The notes beneath the pieces are model-generated. The model did no database searches. It worked only from the letters and a program-made list of their open reading frames with translations, and was not told the origin of the DNA. DNA of 64,000 nucleotides, taken from positions 136,501 through 200,500 of the forward strand of contig CAJNDS010002234.1 in NCBI GenBank assembly GCA_905221605.1, in the 5' to 3' direction. The DNA comes from Symbiodinium natans (taxonomy: Eukaryota > Sar > Dinophyceae > Suessiales > Symbiodiniaceae). This document shows positions 51,939 to 62,790 of this stretch, one piece after another; position 1 is the stretch's first letter; every line of letters starts with the position of its first letter. The position numbers and the translations under genes were made by a program.

Positions 51939-54361
51939 GGGTTAGGGTTGGAGTTGATTGTTAGGGTTTCCGTTTTGTGGTTCTCTTTCGGAAGGTCTCC
52001 GAAATGGAGGAATTCATGAGAGTTATTTGTTTAAATGGCAGCATGAGTGGACTGCCTTACAAAAGGTGGCCATCACTTCTATCTGCAAACCTCGAATGGA
52101 TGATCAGCAAACACTGAAAGGATTCGAGTAGCAGGAGACGTTCACTGTCTTACAACTTTCGCACCTATTCGCGGTCTAGGATGGATCGTCGCAGTTCCTA
52201 CTGTTCGAAGGGCTTCTTTAAGTCGTTTACGCTACAGTAGTCTTAAGGTTTGTTGCACCATTGCAACCATCAGTCGATCTTTTCGTGCTCCTACATGCTT
52301 CCAACAATCAGTTGATCGCTGCTATAGGATATGAAGCCTTTTCATATCCGCCTCCTTTTTGACAAGTAGTTTTTTGGAAATCTCCATGAGAGTGTAATAC
52401 TTCGACCGATGTAAGCGGCATGGCCCTAAATAGAATGTTCATGGGCGTGGTGGGTTTGCTGAAGTTTCGAGCGTGAGTGAGGTGACGCGTTTAAGTATGA
52501 GTTGAACGAACAATCTTGAGCATCTTTACATTACGATGCTCAATCGACGATTGAAGAGCCGCCACAAGTTAACATTAACTTCACTGCCCATCTTCGACGT
52601 CCATCCTGATTCCGCTCCGGGATCTAAGCAACCTCGTTGTTTGCCGATAGACGCAGCTGTTGAGCTACTTGCCCACAAAGCTGCTCACATCACACTCCCA
52701 GCTCAGCTTCGAGGTGTGTTGAAGCCCCTGCAATCTGACGTGCAGGCCACCTTGCGAGCAGATGACAACGCTCTCCGCCAGGCACCTCCGAAGGGTTCGC
52801 CTGGCCTGGGTGGGTGGTTCAGGCGCTATTGGCTTGAATGGGCAAGCATGACTCCCTACCGCATCTTTCACAGAGAGCTCAGGCCCCAGCCAGAAGTAGA
52901 AAGTTGGACCTGTCCTGTGAGGATGCCGCCGATCAGCATGGAGCTGCATCTTCAGGCATCTCAGAAAAGATGGGCGGCAGCCGCCCTTGCAGACATCTTG
53001 GGACGCGTGGCCATGGATGTCTGATGTGCAGGTGTCACGCGCAGCAGTGCCAGCGTCGTTGCATCTGGAGCTGGCACGGAAGCAGCTGACGTGGGGCTCC
53101 CATGCTCCATGAATCGCGGAAGAGGGTTTTAGGGCGCGAGCTGAGGCTTGGGGAATTTTCAATTTTTAAGATGTGTGCTCCACGTCCCTGATATGGGTAT
53201 TTGTCCAACAAGGGGGAATCGCACATGCACCCCAATATCGTATAATCCCGCTAATGGGAAATCCCCCCCAAAAAAAAAGAAAAAGAAAAAAGATTAACCG
53301 GGACACCCTACGTCGGAAACACGCATCATCTCTCTTTCCTTGAGCCCGTGAGATGAGGCCATGGTGAAAGCAGCGTACAAGCACGTGGTGGCCTCCCTGG
53401 ACTTTGAGCCCGCCAGGCATGGGCATTCTCGATCTGCCTCTTCATGGTTTCGTAGGGTCTGGGGGGGGTTTAGGGTTTAGGGTTTAGGGTTCAGGGTTCA
53501 GGGTTCAGGGTTCAGGGTCCTGGACCCCAAGCTGTAAACTCTCAACCCAATCACCACTCGGACCGGATTTCCGTTTTCATGCGAAGCCTTACTTCTATAG
53601 GGTACCCAGCCCTCAGCCCTAAACCCTACACCCTACGTACACCCAAATAAACCCCCGAATTGCACAAGGGGACCCTGTCATTTCGAGAGCATGCGCGTGG
53701 CCACTGCTCCCTGCAGGCAGAAGGAAGCCAAGGCGGGGCTCGGTGTTGGTTGGTGCGTTGGGGCTAGGGATTGAAGGGCCCTAAACCCCTGCACTGCACA
53801 AGCAGGTTCAGTCCTGAAACCCCCAAGCCCTTGCATTCTTACTTGGTTCGTGATCTCTTGAAATGTGCAAAGCTTCTGGCGTGTGCGGAGTATTCTATCA
53901 GTACCATCCAGTGTTGCAGGCTGACCGCGTCTCCTTGACCTCCTCGGCGGCTGATGACCTGGCTACGGACTTTCGGCTTGCACACAGGATTTTCTTCTTG
54001 GGTGTGTGAGAATATGGTCGTATATCAGGTGCAGGCAAAGTTGAAACAAAGCGGCTCAGCAAAACACCACGCAGCACGCAATGCCGGCTCTAAAGATGGT
54101 GGCTTTACACTTAATCCTGCCGCTTGCTTCAACCCCTTTGAAGGAGGTTCTGGCTGGTGCTGCAACAGCAGCTTCCCAGATGCGGTGGCCTGCCTCCGCA
54201 TCAGTTCTTGTTTCGGAGGCCTGGCCGGAATCGCACGGCAGTGCAAGGTCCAGAAAGCTTGCAAGAACAGTCTTCCACTGCGTCTGTATCCCAGTGGTTT
54301 TGAAAGAGATGACATCGTGCAGGTGGAAGATGCCGTCGTCACGGAGCAAGACGTTCCTGAG
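51797..54361 (+). CDS. Exon array D, 5' part
   Basis: Modules: 51797-51876 (80 nt, SSAEARFGAATAAELLGE, GC donor, same length as 34,073-34,152); 52746-52781 (36 nt, ATLRADDNALRQ, GC); 52922-52955 (34 nt, DAADQHGAASS, GC); 53032-53090 (59 nt, VTRSSASVVASGAG, GT); 53358-53416 (59 nt, AMVKAAYKHVVASLD, GC); from 53920 (ADRVSLTSSAADDLATDF); 54144-54218 (75 nt, EVLAGAATAASQM, GC); 54323-54361 (39 nt, VEDAVVTEQDVPE, GC). Same order as array B 17.7 kb upstream. Protein identity between B and D modules is moderate, while four exon lengths (80, 36, 59, 59) are unchanged. Confidence 0.65.
51888..51955 (+). repeat. G-rich telomere-like array
   Basis: GGGTTGA/TTTAGGG units starting 12 bases after the 80-nt exon; complementary to the 51,718-51,784 array. 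Confidence 0.9.
51960..52740. other. Unique intron-like sequence
   Basis: No module, repeat array or domain recognised between the 80-nt and 36-nt exons of array D; moderately AT-rich unique sequence. Confidence 0.4.
53467..53520 (+). repeat. G-rich telomere-like array
   Basis: TTTAGGG then GTTCAGG variant units, downstream of the AAYKHV exon of array D. Confidence 0.9.
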
Positions 54362-54363
54362 GC

Positions 54364-54485
54364 CATGAGAAGAAGAAGGAGAAGAAGAAGGAGAAGAAGA
54401 AGGAGAAGAAAAAGGAGAATAAGAAGAGGAAAAATAAGAATAAGAAGAAGAAGAAGAGAAGAAGAAGAATAAGAAGAAGAATCAT
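54364..54485. repeat. (AGAAGA)n purine tract
   Basis: A/G-only tract beginning two bases after the GC donor of the 54,323-54,361 exon. Creates Arg/Lys and Leu/Phe frames. Confidence 0.95.
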
Positions 54486-54720
54486 CAGAAGACAATAAGA
54501 GCAATGCATAGATACAACAGGAACAATACAAAACAACAGACGAAGATTACGAAGATGAGAGAGGTAGTTCAGATGGGGTGGGGGGGATGTGACGAGCCCA
54601 CGGCTTCTCTGCCACGAGTCTCACAAACGTCCTGAGAAGCGTGGAGAGTGGGGAGTAAGCCCCCTCGCTGCAGGCCTGCTTGAAAACTAAGGAGAGCGAG
54701 AGAGTGAGATCTTACCTTCG

Positions 54721-54965
54721 TGTGCAGAGACAGAGAGAGACAGAGACAGACAGACAGACAGAGAGAGAGAGAGAGTCCACCTTTTTCTCTTTTCACACCG
54801 ACTGACTCGCGTAACGCATGCCCCTTGGGGCGGTCTCCCTTCGGGGGGACCATATGCGCTAGAAGAAGAAGAAGAAGAAGAAGAAGAAGAAGAAGAAGAA
54901 GAAGAAGAAGAAGAAGAAGAAGCAGAAGAAGAAGAAGAAGAATAATAAGAAGAAGAAGAGAGAGA
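54721..54965. repeat. (GAGACA)n and (GAA)n microsatellites
   Basis: GAGACAGACAGA units at 54,728-54,775 and about 33 GAA triplets at 54,861-54,960, separated by 85 bases of unique sequence. Confidence 0.95.
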
Positions 54966-55257
54966 AAAAAACACATGTGGAAGAAGATAAATTAGGGAGG
55001 AAGAGCTCATTTCGACCACCGGTGGGAGGAGACGCTCGGTCCCATCACGGGGGGGTTAGGGGTGATATCTGTATACCCTCACCGGTCAAACTCGCTTCCG
55101 AACACCGGGGGGGCCTAGAGCACAGGGGTTCGCCCCTAAGCCCCAAGAAAGAACAGAAGGGAAAATGAGTCCTCCTCGAACTCGGGCACACTTCGGTATT
55201 CCTCCCTCTTTGGGCTGTGCTCGCAGAGAGCGAGAGAGAGAGTGGAGGGGCTTAGGC

Positions 55258-55400
55258 CTTAGGGTTTTGCGGGTTTGGGGTTTCGAGGGTTAAGTGTTTT
55301 TTGGTGTTCGGGTTTAGGACCTAGGGTTTGGGGTGTTAGGGTTTTAAGGTTTTAGGGTTTTAGAGCTTAGGATTTTAGGGTTTAGGCTTTGGGTTTTGGG
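55258..55400 (+). repeat. G-rich degenerate telomere-like array
   Basis: TTTAGGG and TTTTAGGG variants upstream of the second AEDA microexon cluster. Confidence 0.85.
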
Positions 55401-55581
55401 GGAAGGGGAAGACCGTGGGGGGGCAGGGAGATTGCATAGCGCGCAGCCATGTATGACTGCCCTGCGCAGGGGCAGGCAATGTCCCAGAAAGACAAAGAGA
55501 GTTCGGCGTGTCGAGTCTGTCCTGCATGGCGTCCTTGAGATCTGATGAGATATGGCCCTGTGAGCAATTAATTGCGCGCAG

Positions 55582-56688
55582 GCGGAAAATGCTGCCGACG
55601 AGGTTCTCCACAGTGGTCCGGCATGCTTTCATGGAGAGGGCGGGTATGTTCAGGTGGAAGAATCCCTTGCTCCACAAGATGTTGATGCGGGCAAGGCCAC
55701 GCGCAAAAGTGCCAGACAGCAGTGATTTCCGGATGTGAAGCTGCTTGTAGGACGCTGTGAGCGCGTGTGTGCAGGCGGAAGGTGCCAGTGTTGCACTGCC
55801 GGAAGTTCCTGCTGAAGAGGCTGCATAGCGCGATTGGGAACCGCAGAGGATGGTAGAGTCCAGGATTGTAGAGGTGTGGTGCATCGATATGTCCCCACAT
55901 GATTTCGCGGAGTTCGTGCAATAGAGTTCGTGCAATATTAGTTTCGCGCAGGTTGTTGAGGCCCCTGTCGCACAGCCGGACGCTCCTGCCAACGAGGCTG
56001 CGCGCCATCGAACAGTGGTCTAGTGCGCTTCCGGGGGACGGGGGGGGGGACAACAAAATATGCACCTGTTACTCAGGTGGAGGACAGCGTTGTTCCACAA
56101 GATGTTGAGGCGGACAGCAATTTGTGTAGTGAGTAGTGCGTTTGCCGAGGCGTGTATCGCGACTATTTGCACTGTCTTCTCAGAGGTTCTAAACCCTAAC
56201 CCTACACCTTACACTCTACACCCTACACCCTACACCCAAAACCCTAAACCTTAAACCTTAAACCCTAAACCCTCAACCCTAAAGACAAGAGGGTGGTGTG
56301 GCCATTCGTGTGCAGGCAGTTGATGGCTGTGTTGTCCTGTCGGACGATCCTGCCGAAGAGGCCGTGCCGGTGCGGTGGACAGCAGTTTCATTAGCTTATG
56401 GCATTTACGTCGGGTTGAGGGTTTAGGGTTTCGGGTTTAGGGTTACTCTACGGGTTCTTCTTCAGCTTGAACAGCAGTGCTGAAAAGATGTTGCACGGAG
56501 AGAAGATGCCCAAGTCACGGTACCGTTGGGGCATTTTCGCAACTTTTTCGCCCATCAGCTTGAGTTGCGATCGGATAAACGTGCATCTGCCTAGAAGATC
56601 TTATTGACGAGAGTCGAGACGAGAAGAGCTCTTTGTGCAGCTTCAGGATGCCTACGTCCCCGAGGTGGCGGATATTCCTGTCGACCAG
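55582..56688 (+). CDS. Array D: seven AEDA-type microexons
   Basis: Copies at 55582-55602 (21 nt, AENAADE, GT donor), 55654-55695 (VEESLAPQDVDAGK), 55775-55819 (AEGASVALPEVPAEE), 55952-55996 (VVEAPVAQPDAPANE), 56077-56109 (VEDSVVPQDVE), 56316-56360 (AVDGCVVLSDDPAEE) and 56641-56688 (LQDAYVPEVADIPVDQ). All follow AG; all but the first stop before GC. Three are exactly 45 nt, and all differ by multiples of three. In arrays A, B and C this position holds one such exon, so D shows a local expansion like that at 6.0-8.9 kb. A further partial copy (REDAQVTVP) lies near 56,500. Confidence 0.55.
56188..56285 (+). repeat. Interstitial telomere-like array (C-rich)
   Basis: CCCTACA and CCCTAAA units upstream of the 45-nt exon at 56,316; TTTAGGG units follow that exon at 56,415-56,443. 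Confidence 0.9.
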
Positions 56689-56816
56689 GCCGTGCAGGCG
56701 CGCCTAGGAGTGGCATAGAGGAAACAGGTGGACTTCAACAGCCAGCCCTGTTGTGTGTAGCCGCTACTAGGGCTACCCCCAGAAGTTGGCAGCTTAGCAA
56801 CTGCTGGTGTGGCCAG

Positions 56817-57826
56817 GAGTCGCAGATCCTGGCCAGTGCGCGGTCAGCAGCCAGTGAGGAGGATCTGCTGGTTAGAGTTTAGGCTAAACCCCTCGGGCCC
56901 CAAACCCCTAACCCCTAACCCCTAAACCCCTAAACCCCTAAACCCCTAACCCCTAACCCCTAACCCCTAACCCCTAACCCCTAACCCCTAACCCCTAACC
57001 CCTAAACCCTAAACCCTAAACCCTAAACCCTAAACCCTTCAAGAAAGAAGCAAAGAGGAGCAGCGGCGAGTGAGCGAGGCGCTGGTGCACCGAGCGGCGA
57101 CTTGCCTGCATCCGCTCTTTTTTTTTTAAATTGCGGTGATTTGAAGTACTGTGATTATCATCTGCAAAATGTGTTATGTTATTTGTTGTTATTTTTCCTT
57201 CCATATGATTATGATGATGAGTATGATTCTGGTCATGTTTCTGTACCATACTCATCATCACAATGTTGCTTATACGATTGTATGGCTATTGTGCCATCTT
57301 TTTTTCGCTAGGACCACGGTCACCGTTACTACTGTTATTGCTGCAAGTATTGTGACTGTCATTTCTTCTTGCAAACATATGGTTAACATTATTATTCCTA
57401 CTATTCGTGCATTCTTGCGGTCATTGCGATTATCGGTTATGATTATTGTTCTGTTTTGCTACTATGATTTAGCATTTTCAACTTTCTTGCTACTATGACC
57501 AGTATTATTGTTTGCTTCTGACTTCGAAGAAGTCGTCGTTTCTCAAACGGCTTAACATGTGGGATCTCTGTCCATGCTTCGTGATGGCCGGCTGGCCCCT
57601 TCTCCAGCCGCAGCCCTGAACCCTACAGCCCACCGAGCCCTTCACACTAAGCCCTCTCATCGCTTAGTAGCAGCCCAGTGGTACCCTTCACACTTTTCTC
57701 CTGCTTCTGGGTTCCCTTACAAAGTAGCCAGCCAAAAGGGGTACCCTATTTGTACTCTGTTTGCTGCGCTCCCAAGATCAGGTGGACGAAGTCCTAGAGA
57801 CGCCTTCCATCGACAGCACCGTCCAG
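56817..57826 (+). CDS. Array D, 3' part
   Basis: Modules: from 56817 (ESQILASARSAASEEDLLV); from 57061 (QRRVSEALVHRAATCLH); 57782-57826 (45 nt, VDEVLETPSIDSTVQ, GC donor). They correspond to the last three modules of arrays A, B and C. A short segment DSEASVTSSRRREA after TTTCGCAG at about 57,951 may be one more exon. Confidence 0.6.
56886..57037 (+). repeat. Telomere-like array, CCCCTAA grading to CCCTAAA
   Basis: CCCCTAA and CCCCTAAA units convert to regular CCCTAAA heptamers at the end nearest the next exon. Confidence 0.95.
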
Positions 57827-58049
57827 GCAAATCAGTTGGCACCCCCACTCTCTCAGCGGAGCGTGCGGGTGTCGGTTCCGGGCTTCGGATTTCGTGGTTC
57901 TGGTTTACTGACGGGGTTAGGGTTTAGGGTTTAGGGATGTTCTTTCGCAGGACTCGGAGGCCAGCGTGACTTCATCCAGAAGACGCGAGGCCGGAGCCTG
58001 ACAGAGAGCAACGGAAGCTTTTGGTTGCAGATTTATTAGGGTTGTGGGG

Positions 58050-58180
58050 TTTTGGGTTTTTTGCGGGGTTTTAGGTTTTTAGGGTTTTCAGGTTTTTAGC
58101 GTTTTTAGGGTTTTTAGGGTTTTTAGGGTTTTAGGGTTGTAGGGTTTTAGGGGTTCTAGGATTTAGGGTTGAGGGTTTGA
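58050..58180 (+). repeat. G-rich degenerate array (TTTTTAGGG)n
   Basis: Units lengthened to 8-9 bases by extra T, followed by TTTAGGG. Confidence 0.85.
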
Positions 58181-58429
58181 GGTTTTTGGGTATGCGTGAA
58201 CGAGCATGTTCAGTTTATCCTATAAGGCGATGGCAGTTTTGACACCACTGCTAAGAGGCTTCATCTTGGAACCCTTCATCCCACCCTAAGCCCTAAACCA
58301 TTAGCCCATCTCCCTAAACCCTAAGAGTCTCACTCAGACCCCATTGTGACATCGACTTGTCGACCCGGAACCCCCCCCGGGCCCTGGAGCCTCCATCTGC
58401 ATGCTAGCCCTAAAGCTTTGGAGCCCTAG

Positions 58430-58735
58430 CCCTGAACCCTGACCCCTGACCCCTGAACCCTGAACCCTGAACCCTAAACCCTAAACCCTAAACCCTAAAC
58501 CCTAAACCCTAAACCCTCAAACCCAAAGCCCTACTAAACCCTGAAAGGCCCCATTAGGGAAGCTGAGAGGGCGCGAGGGCGCTCTCTTCTGGATACGCCG
58601 GATTCACGCCATGAAGCCGAAACCCGAAACCCCGAGGCAAAACCCGAAAACCATGAACCCTGAACCCCAAACCCTGAACCCTGAACCCCAAACCCTGAAC
58701 CCTGAACCCCAAACCCTGAACTCTACAACCCTAAA
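58430..58735 (+). repeat. Two C-rich telomere-like arrays
   Basis: CCCTGAA/CCCTAAA at 58,430-58,525 and a higher-order CCCTGAACCCTGAACCCCAAA pattern at 58,640-58,735, where a three-unit block is itself repeated about four times. Confidence 0.9.
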
Positions 58736-58739
58736 GGAT

Positions 58740-59517
58740 CCCTAAAGACCAAAGGATTCGGCCGAGATCCTGGAGGACGGGGCATCCTTCAGTCTGAGTA
58801 TGGTTTTGGGGTGAGTATTTTTTTTGGAAGGGGGTTTTAAGGTGTTTAGGGTTCTAGGCTTTAGGGTTCTGGGGCTTTAGGGTATCAGTGGGCTTTGGGG
58901 CTTTCGCCTATGGTGGGGTGTGGCCGATTTGCCCCCAAGAAATTTGCAACATAGGCTTGGGACAACACGGCAACAAGATGCTATAGACATTCAGCTAGAA
59001 CCGAGCAGCCAGAATGGGTCTTTGGGTAAAGCGATGATAGTGGGTATCTGGGGTAGTTGAAAGTACCGTTAGGAAATGCAAGGGGATGATGTCTCTTCTT
59101 GGGTACCTATGGTCCCTCAGACGCAGGGTATCCAAGCACTCAGGTTTTTGAACAAGCCTCCCCCCCCACCCGGCCCCCGGGCAAAAAATGCCCCCTCCCT
59201 ACCCGGGACCCCCTCTCTCCCCTCCCCTCTTTTATAGATTCCAAGAATTCCCAAAATAGGTTTTGGGTCTGCATTCCACTCAGACGACGCTGTAGGTGGA
59301 GGCAGCATAAAAGAAGGCAAAAAACAAGAAACAATACAAGACAAATAACTAATGCATCAGTAAACATAAGAGTATAAAAAAAGTGGATGGAAGAAGTCAT
59401 CCGGTGTCTGCAATTGCTGGGGGGCGGGGGGTCCAGGGGGAGGGGGCGCCGGGCCCCTCCCCCCTCTCCCCCCCCCCCCCCCCCGCACGCAAGTAGCTTA
59501 GGTGCTTAGGTTAAAGG
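58740..59517. other. No recognisable gene
   Basis: Unique sequence with G-rich TTTAGGG fragments near 58,850 and a long C run at 59,469-59,484. No domain or shared module. Confidence 0.4.
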
Positions 59518-59837
59518 TTCTGCACAGCAAGGATCCCGTTCCCGTTGACGTGCCTGCAGTACCAGGCCAGGCTTAAAGTCGGATGCAGCGGATCTCTCTT
59601 CGCCCTTGTACTATCCCACCCCCCCAGTAATCAGTATTCCCCACTATGCCTTAATTCAGTTGAGAGGAAGACTCCAAGCTAGGGCAAGAGGGGTGGGGTC
59701 GGGGGTGGGGGTTTTTAACATGGCGGGGAGGGGAGCAAGTGCTCCAAAGTTTGGGATTGAGGCCTTAGGCCTTAGGGTTGTGGCTGGGGGTCCTACCTCT
59801 TCGAGGTTATCGGAATCGTGACGGGCAGAGCGGTCCG

Positions 59838-60222
59838 GCAGACTTTCAAGAGTGCTTGGCAACTTGTGTGTTTTGTGTGCCTCAGCATGCCCTTCACTCT
59901 GCGAAACGTGCCCGTGAGGTACACCCCCAAGCGTTGGCACAGAGGCCCGCTTCGCGGAGCATGCGTGCACTGTGCCTTTTCGCTCCGACCGAGAAATCCG
60001 TAGTCGAAGAGACTGCTGGTTAAGGGAGGGTGGAGGAGTGGATATGGAATCCCCAGATTTTCGCCCTAGGCATACTCCAGCAAGATCGGTTCGAAAGCAT
60101 GTCCCCCAACTCCACTGCCAGGTTGGCCCGGCGCAGCTGTCTGACAATGCCGAGGCTGACGCCGAGCCAGGCTGGTCACAGCACACTTTCAGTGCGGAAG
60201 TTCTTCAGCTTGGCGTGAAGGT
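59838..60222 (+). CDS. Candidate exons of the 1.1-kb unit
   Basis: Two exon-like segments. About 59,842-59,960 reads FQECLATCVFCVPQHALHSA and then KRAREVHPQALAQRPA. The decayed copy near 63,795 keeps this frame (FQVCLATL, KRACEVRLKALAQRQA) despite many substitutions. At 60,124-60,222, after CACTGCCAG, the frame contains QLSDNAEADAEPGWSQHTFS and ends EVLQLGVK before GTAGGAGG, a good GT donor. Copies at 60,939-61,323 and 62,041-62,425. Product unknown. Confidence 0.45.
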
Positions 60223-60399
60223 AGGAGGTGACTGTGGGTGAAAAAAATGCTACTGTGATGAGTCGCAGCGACCGAAATGAAAGTGGTTGAAAGTGCACGA
60301 AAAGTCACAGAAGCATCCTCTCTGTGGTTGCATGGTTGCACTCAGAAGTGGGTGGGAGGCAGTGTCTCAAGCGTCACACTTTTCCCTGATGGTGGTGCC

Positions 60400-60700
60400 T
60401 GTGATACGGTCTGAAGCTGTTGCAGGAGAGGCGCCTGAAGAGCTTGAGGAGGACTGACGGCAACAGAACCAAGTGCAGAGCTTGCAGCAGCAACAGCGCG
60501 CCAAACATATTCTCCACCTTTTTGCCAAGATGCTGTACCAAGTGAGGAGGGCATCGTTCAGTCTGGGTTTTATGTTGGCCTCTTGACCCCCAGCAGGCAT
60601 AGACGAGCTTTGGTTTCGGGTTCTGCACAGCAAGGATCCCGTTCCCGTTGATGTGCCTGCAGTACCAGGCCGGGCTTAAAGTCGAATGCAGCGGATCTCT
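60400..60700 (+). CDS. Candidate exons of the 1.1-kb unit, second part
   Basis: Segments reading SEAVAGEAPEELEED (about 60,408-60,455) and QQQQRAKHILHLFAKMLYQV (about 60,485-60,545), the latter basic and helix-like, followed by SKDPVPVDVPAVPGQA near the unit junction. In copy 2 these merge into one open frame from 61,575 to 61,781. Unrecognised product. Confidence 0.4.
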
Positions 60701-62790
60701 CTTCGCCCTTGTACTAACCACCCCCTCAGGTAATCAGTATTCCCCACTATGCCTTAATTCAGTTGAGAGGAAGACTCCAAGCTAGGGCAAGAGGGGTGGG
60801 GTCGGGGGTGGGGGTTTAACATGGCGGGGAGGGGAGCAAGTGCTCCAAAGTTTGGGATTGAGGCCTTAGGCCTTAGGGTTGTGGCTGGGGGTCCTACCTC
60901 TTCGAGGTTATCGGAATCGTGACGGGCAGAGCGGTCCGGCAGACTTTCAAGAGTGCTTGGCAACTTGTGTGTTTTGTGTGCCTCAGCATGCCCTTCACTC
61001 TGCGAAACGTGCCCGTGAGGTACACCCCCAAGCGTTGGCACAGAGGCCCGCTTCGCGGAGCATGCGTGCACTGTGCCTTTTCGCTCCGACCGAGAAATCC
61101 GTAGTCGAAGAGACTGCTGGTTAAGGGAGGGTGGAGGAGTGGATATGGAATCCCCAGATTTTCGCCCTAGGCATACTCCAGCAAGATCGGTTCGAAAGCA
61201 TGTCCCCCAACTCCACTGCCAGGTTGGCCCGGCGCAGCTGTCTGACAATGCCGAGGCTGACGCCGAGCCAGGCTGGTCACAGCATACTTTCAGTGCGGAA
61301 GTGCTTCAGCTTGGCGTGAAGGTAGGAGGTGACTGTGGCTGAAAAAATGCTACTGTGATGAGTCGCAGCGACCGAAATGAAAGTAGTTGAAAGTGCACGA
61401 AAAGTCACAGAAGCATCCTCTCTGTGGTTGCATGGTTGCACTCAGAAGTGGGTGGGAGGCAGTGTCTCAAGCGTCACAGTTTTCCCTGATGGTCTGGTGC
61501 CTGTGATACAGTCTGAAGCTGTTGCAGGAGAGGCGCCTGAAGAGCTTGAGGAGGACTGACGGCATCAGAACCAAGTGCAGAGCTTGCAGCAGCAACAGCG
61601 CGCCAAACATATTCTCCACCTTTTTGCCAAGATGCTGTACCAAGTGAGGAGGGCATCGTTCAGTCTGGGTTTTACGGTGGCCTCTTGCCCCCCAGCAGGC
61701 ATAGACGAGCTTTGGTTTCGGGTTCTGCACGGCAAGGATCCCGTTCCAGCTGATGTGCCTGCGGTACCAGGCCGGGCTTAAAGTCGGATGCAGCGGATCT
61801 CTCTTCGCCCTTGTACTAACCCACCCCCCCAGTAATCAGTATTCCCCACTATGCCTTAATTCAGTTGAGAGGAAGACTCCAAGCTAGGGCAAGAGGGGTG
61901 GGGTCGGGGGTGGGGGTTTAACATGGCGGGGAGGGGAGCAAGTGCTCCAAAGTTTGGGATTGAGGCCTTAGGCCTTAGGGTTGTGGCTGGGGGTCCTACC
62001 TCTTCGAGGTTATCGGAATCGTGACGGGCAGAGCGGTCCGGCAGACTTTCAAGAGTGCTTGGCAACTTGTGTGTTTTGTGTGCCTCAGCATGCCCTTCAC
62101 TCTGCGAAACGTGCCCGTGAGGTACACCCCCAAGCGTTGGCACAGAGGCCCGCTTCGCGGAGCATGCGTGCACTGTGCCTTTTCGCTCCGACCGAGAAAT
62201 CCGTAGTCGAAGAGACTGCTGGTTAAGGGAGGGTGGAGGAGTGGATATGGAATCCCCAGATTTTCGCCCTAGGCATACTCCAGTAAGATCGGTTCGAAAG
62301 CATGTCCCCCAACTCCACTGCCAGGTTGGCCCGGCGCAGCTGTCTGACAATGCCGAGGCTGACGCCGAGCCAGGCTGGTCACAGCATACTTTCAGTGCGG
62401 AAGTGCTTCAGCTTGGCGTGAAGGTAGGAGGTGACTGTGGGTGAAAAAATGCTACTGTGATGAGTCGCAGCGACCGAAATGAAAGTAGTTGAAAGTGCAC
62501 GAAAAGTCACAGAAGCATCCTCTCTGTGGTTGCATGGTTGCACTCAGAAGTGGGTGGGAGGCAGTGTCTCAAGCGTCACAGTTTTCCCTGATGGTCTGCT
62601 GCCTGTGATACAGTCTGAAGCTGTTGCAGGAGAGGCGCCTGAAGAGCTTGAGGAGGACTGACGGCATCAGAACCAAGTGCAGAGCTTGCAGCAGCAACAG
62701 CGCGCCAAACATATTCTCCACCTTTTTGCCAAGATGCTGTACCAAGTGAGGAGGGCATCGTTCAGTCTGGGTTTTATGGTGGCCTCTTTG

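Larger units (their letters stand above)
59518..62790 (+). repeat. 1.10-kb tandem repeat, three copies
   Basis: Copies begin at TTCTGCAC on 59,518, 60,621 and 61,723 (periods 1,103 and 1,102). Identity is very high, with scattered substitutions and single-base indels in G and A runs. The third copy loses similarity after about 62,790. A decayed fourth copy starts near 62,976 and continues to the window end, with its middle replaced by unrelated sequence. Confidence 0.95.

Noticed and set aside
54025-55019. Leu-rich, Ser-rich and Arg-rich frames
   Set aside because: Products of AGA/GAA purine tracts in all phases.
59656-60186. 176-codon minus-strand frame, present in all three 1.1-kb units
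   Set aside because: Repetition follows from the tandem duplication. The plus strand has acceptor and donor signals and a frame retained in the decayed copy, which the minus strand lacks.
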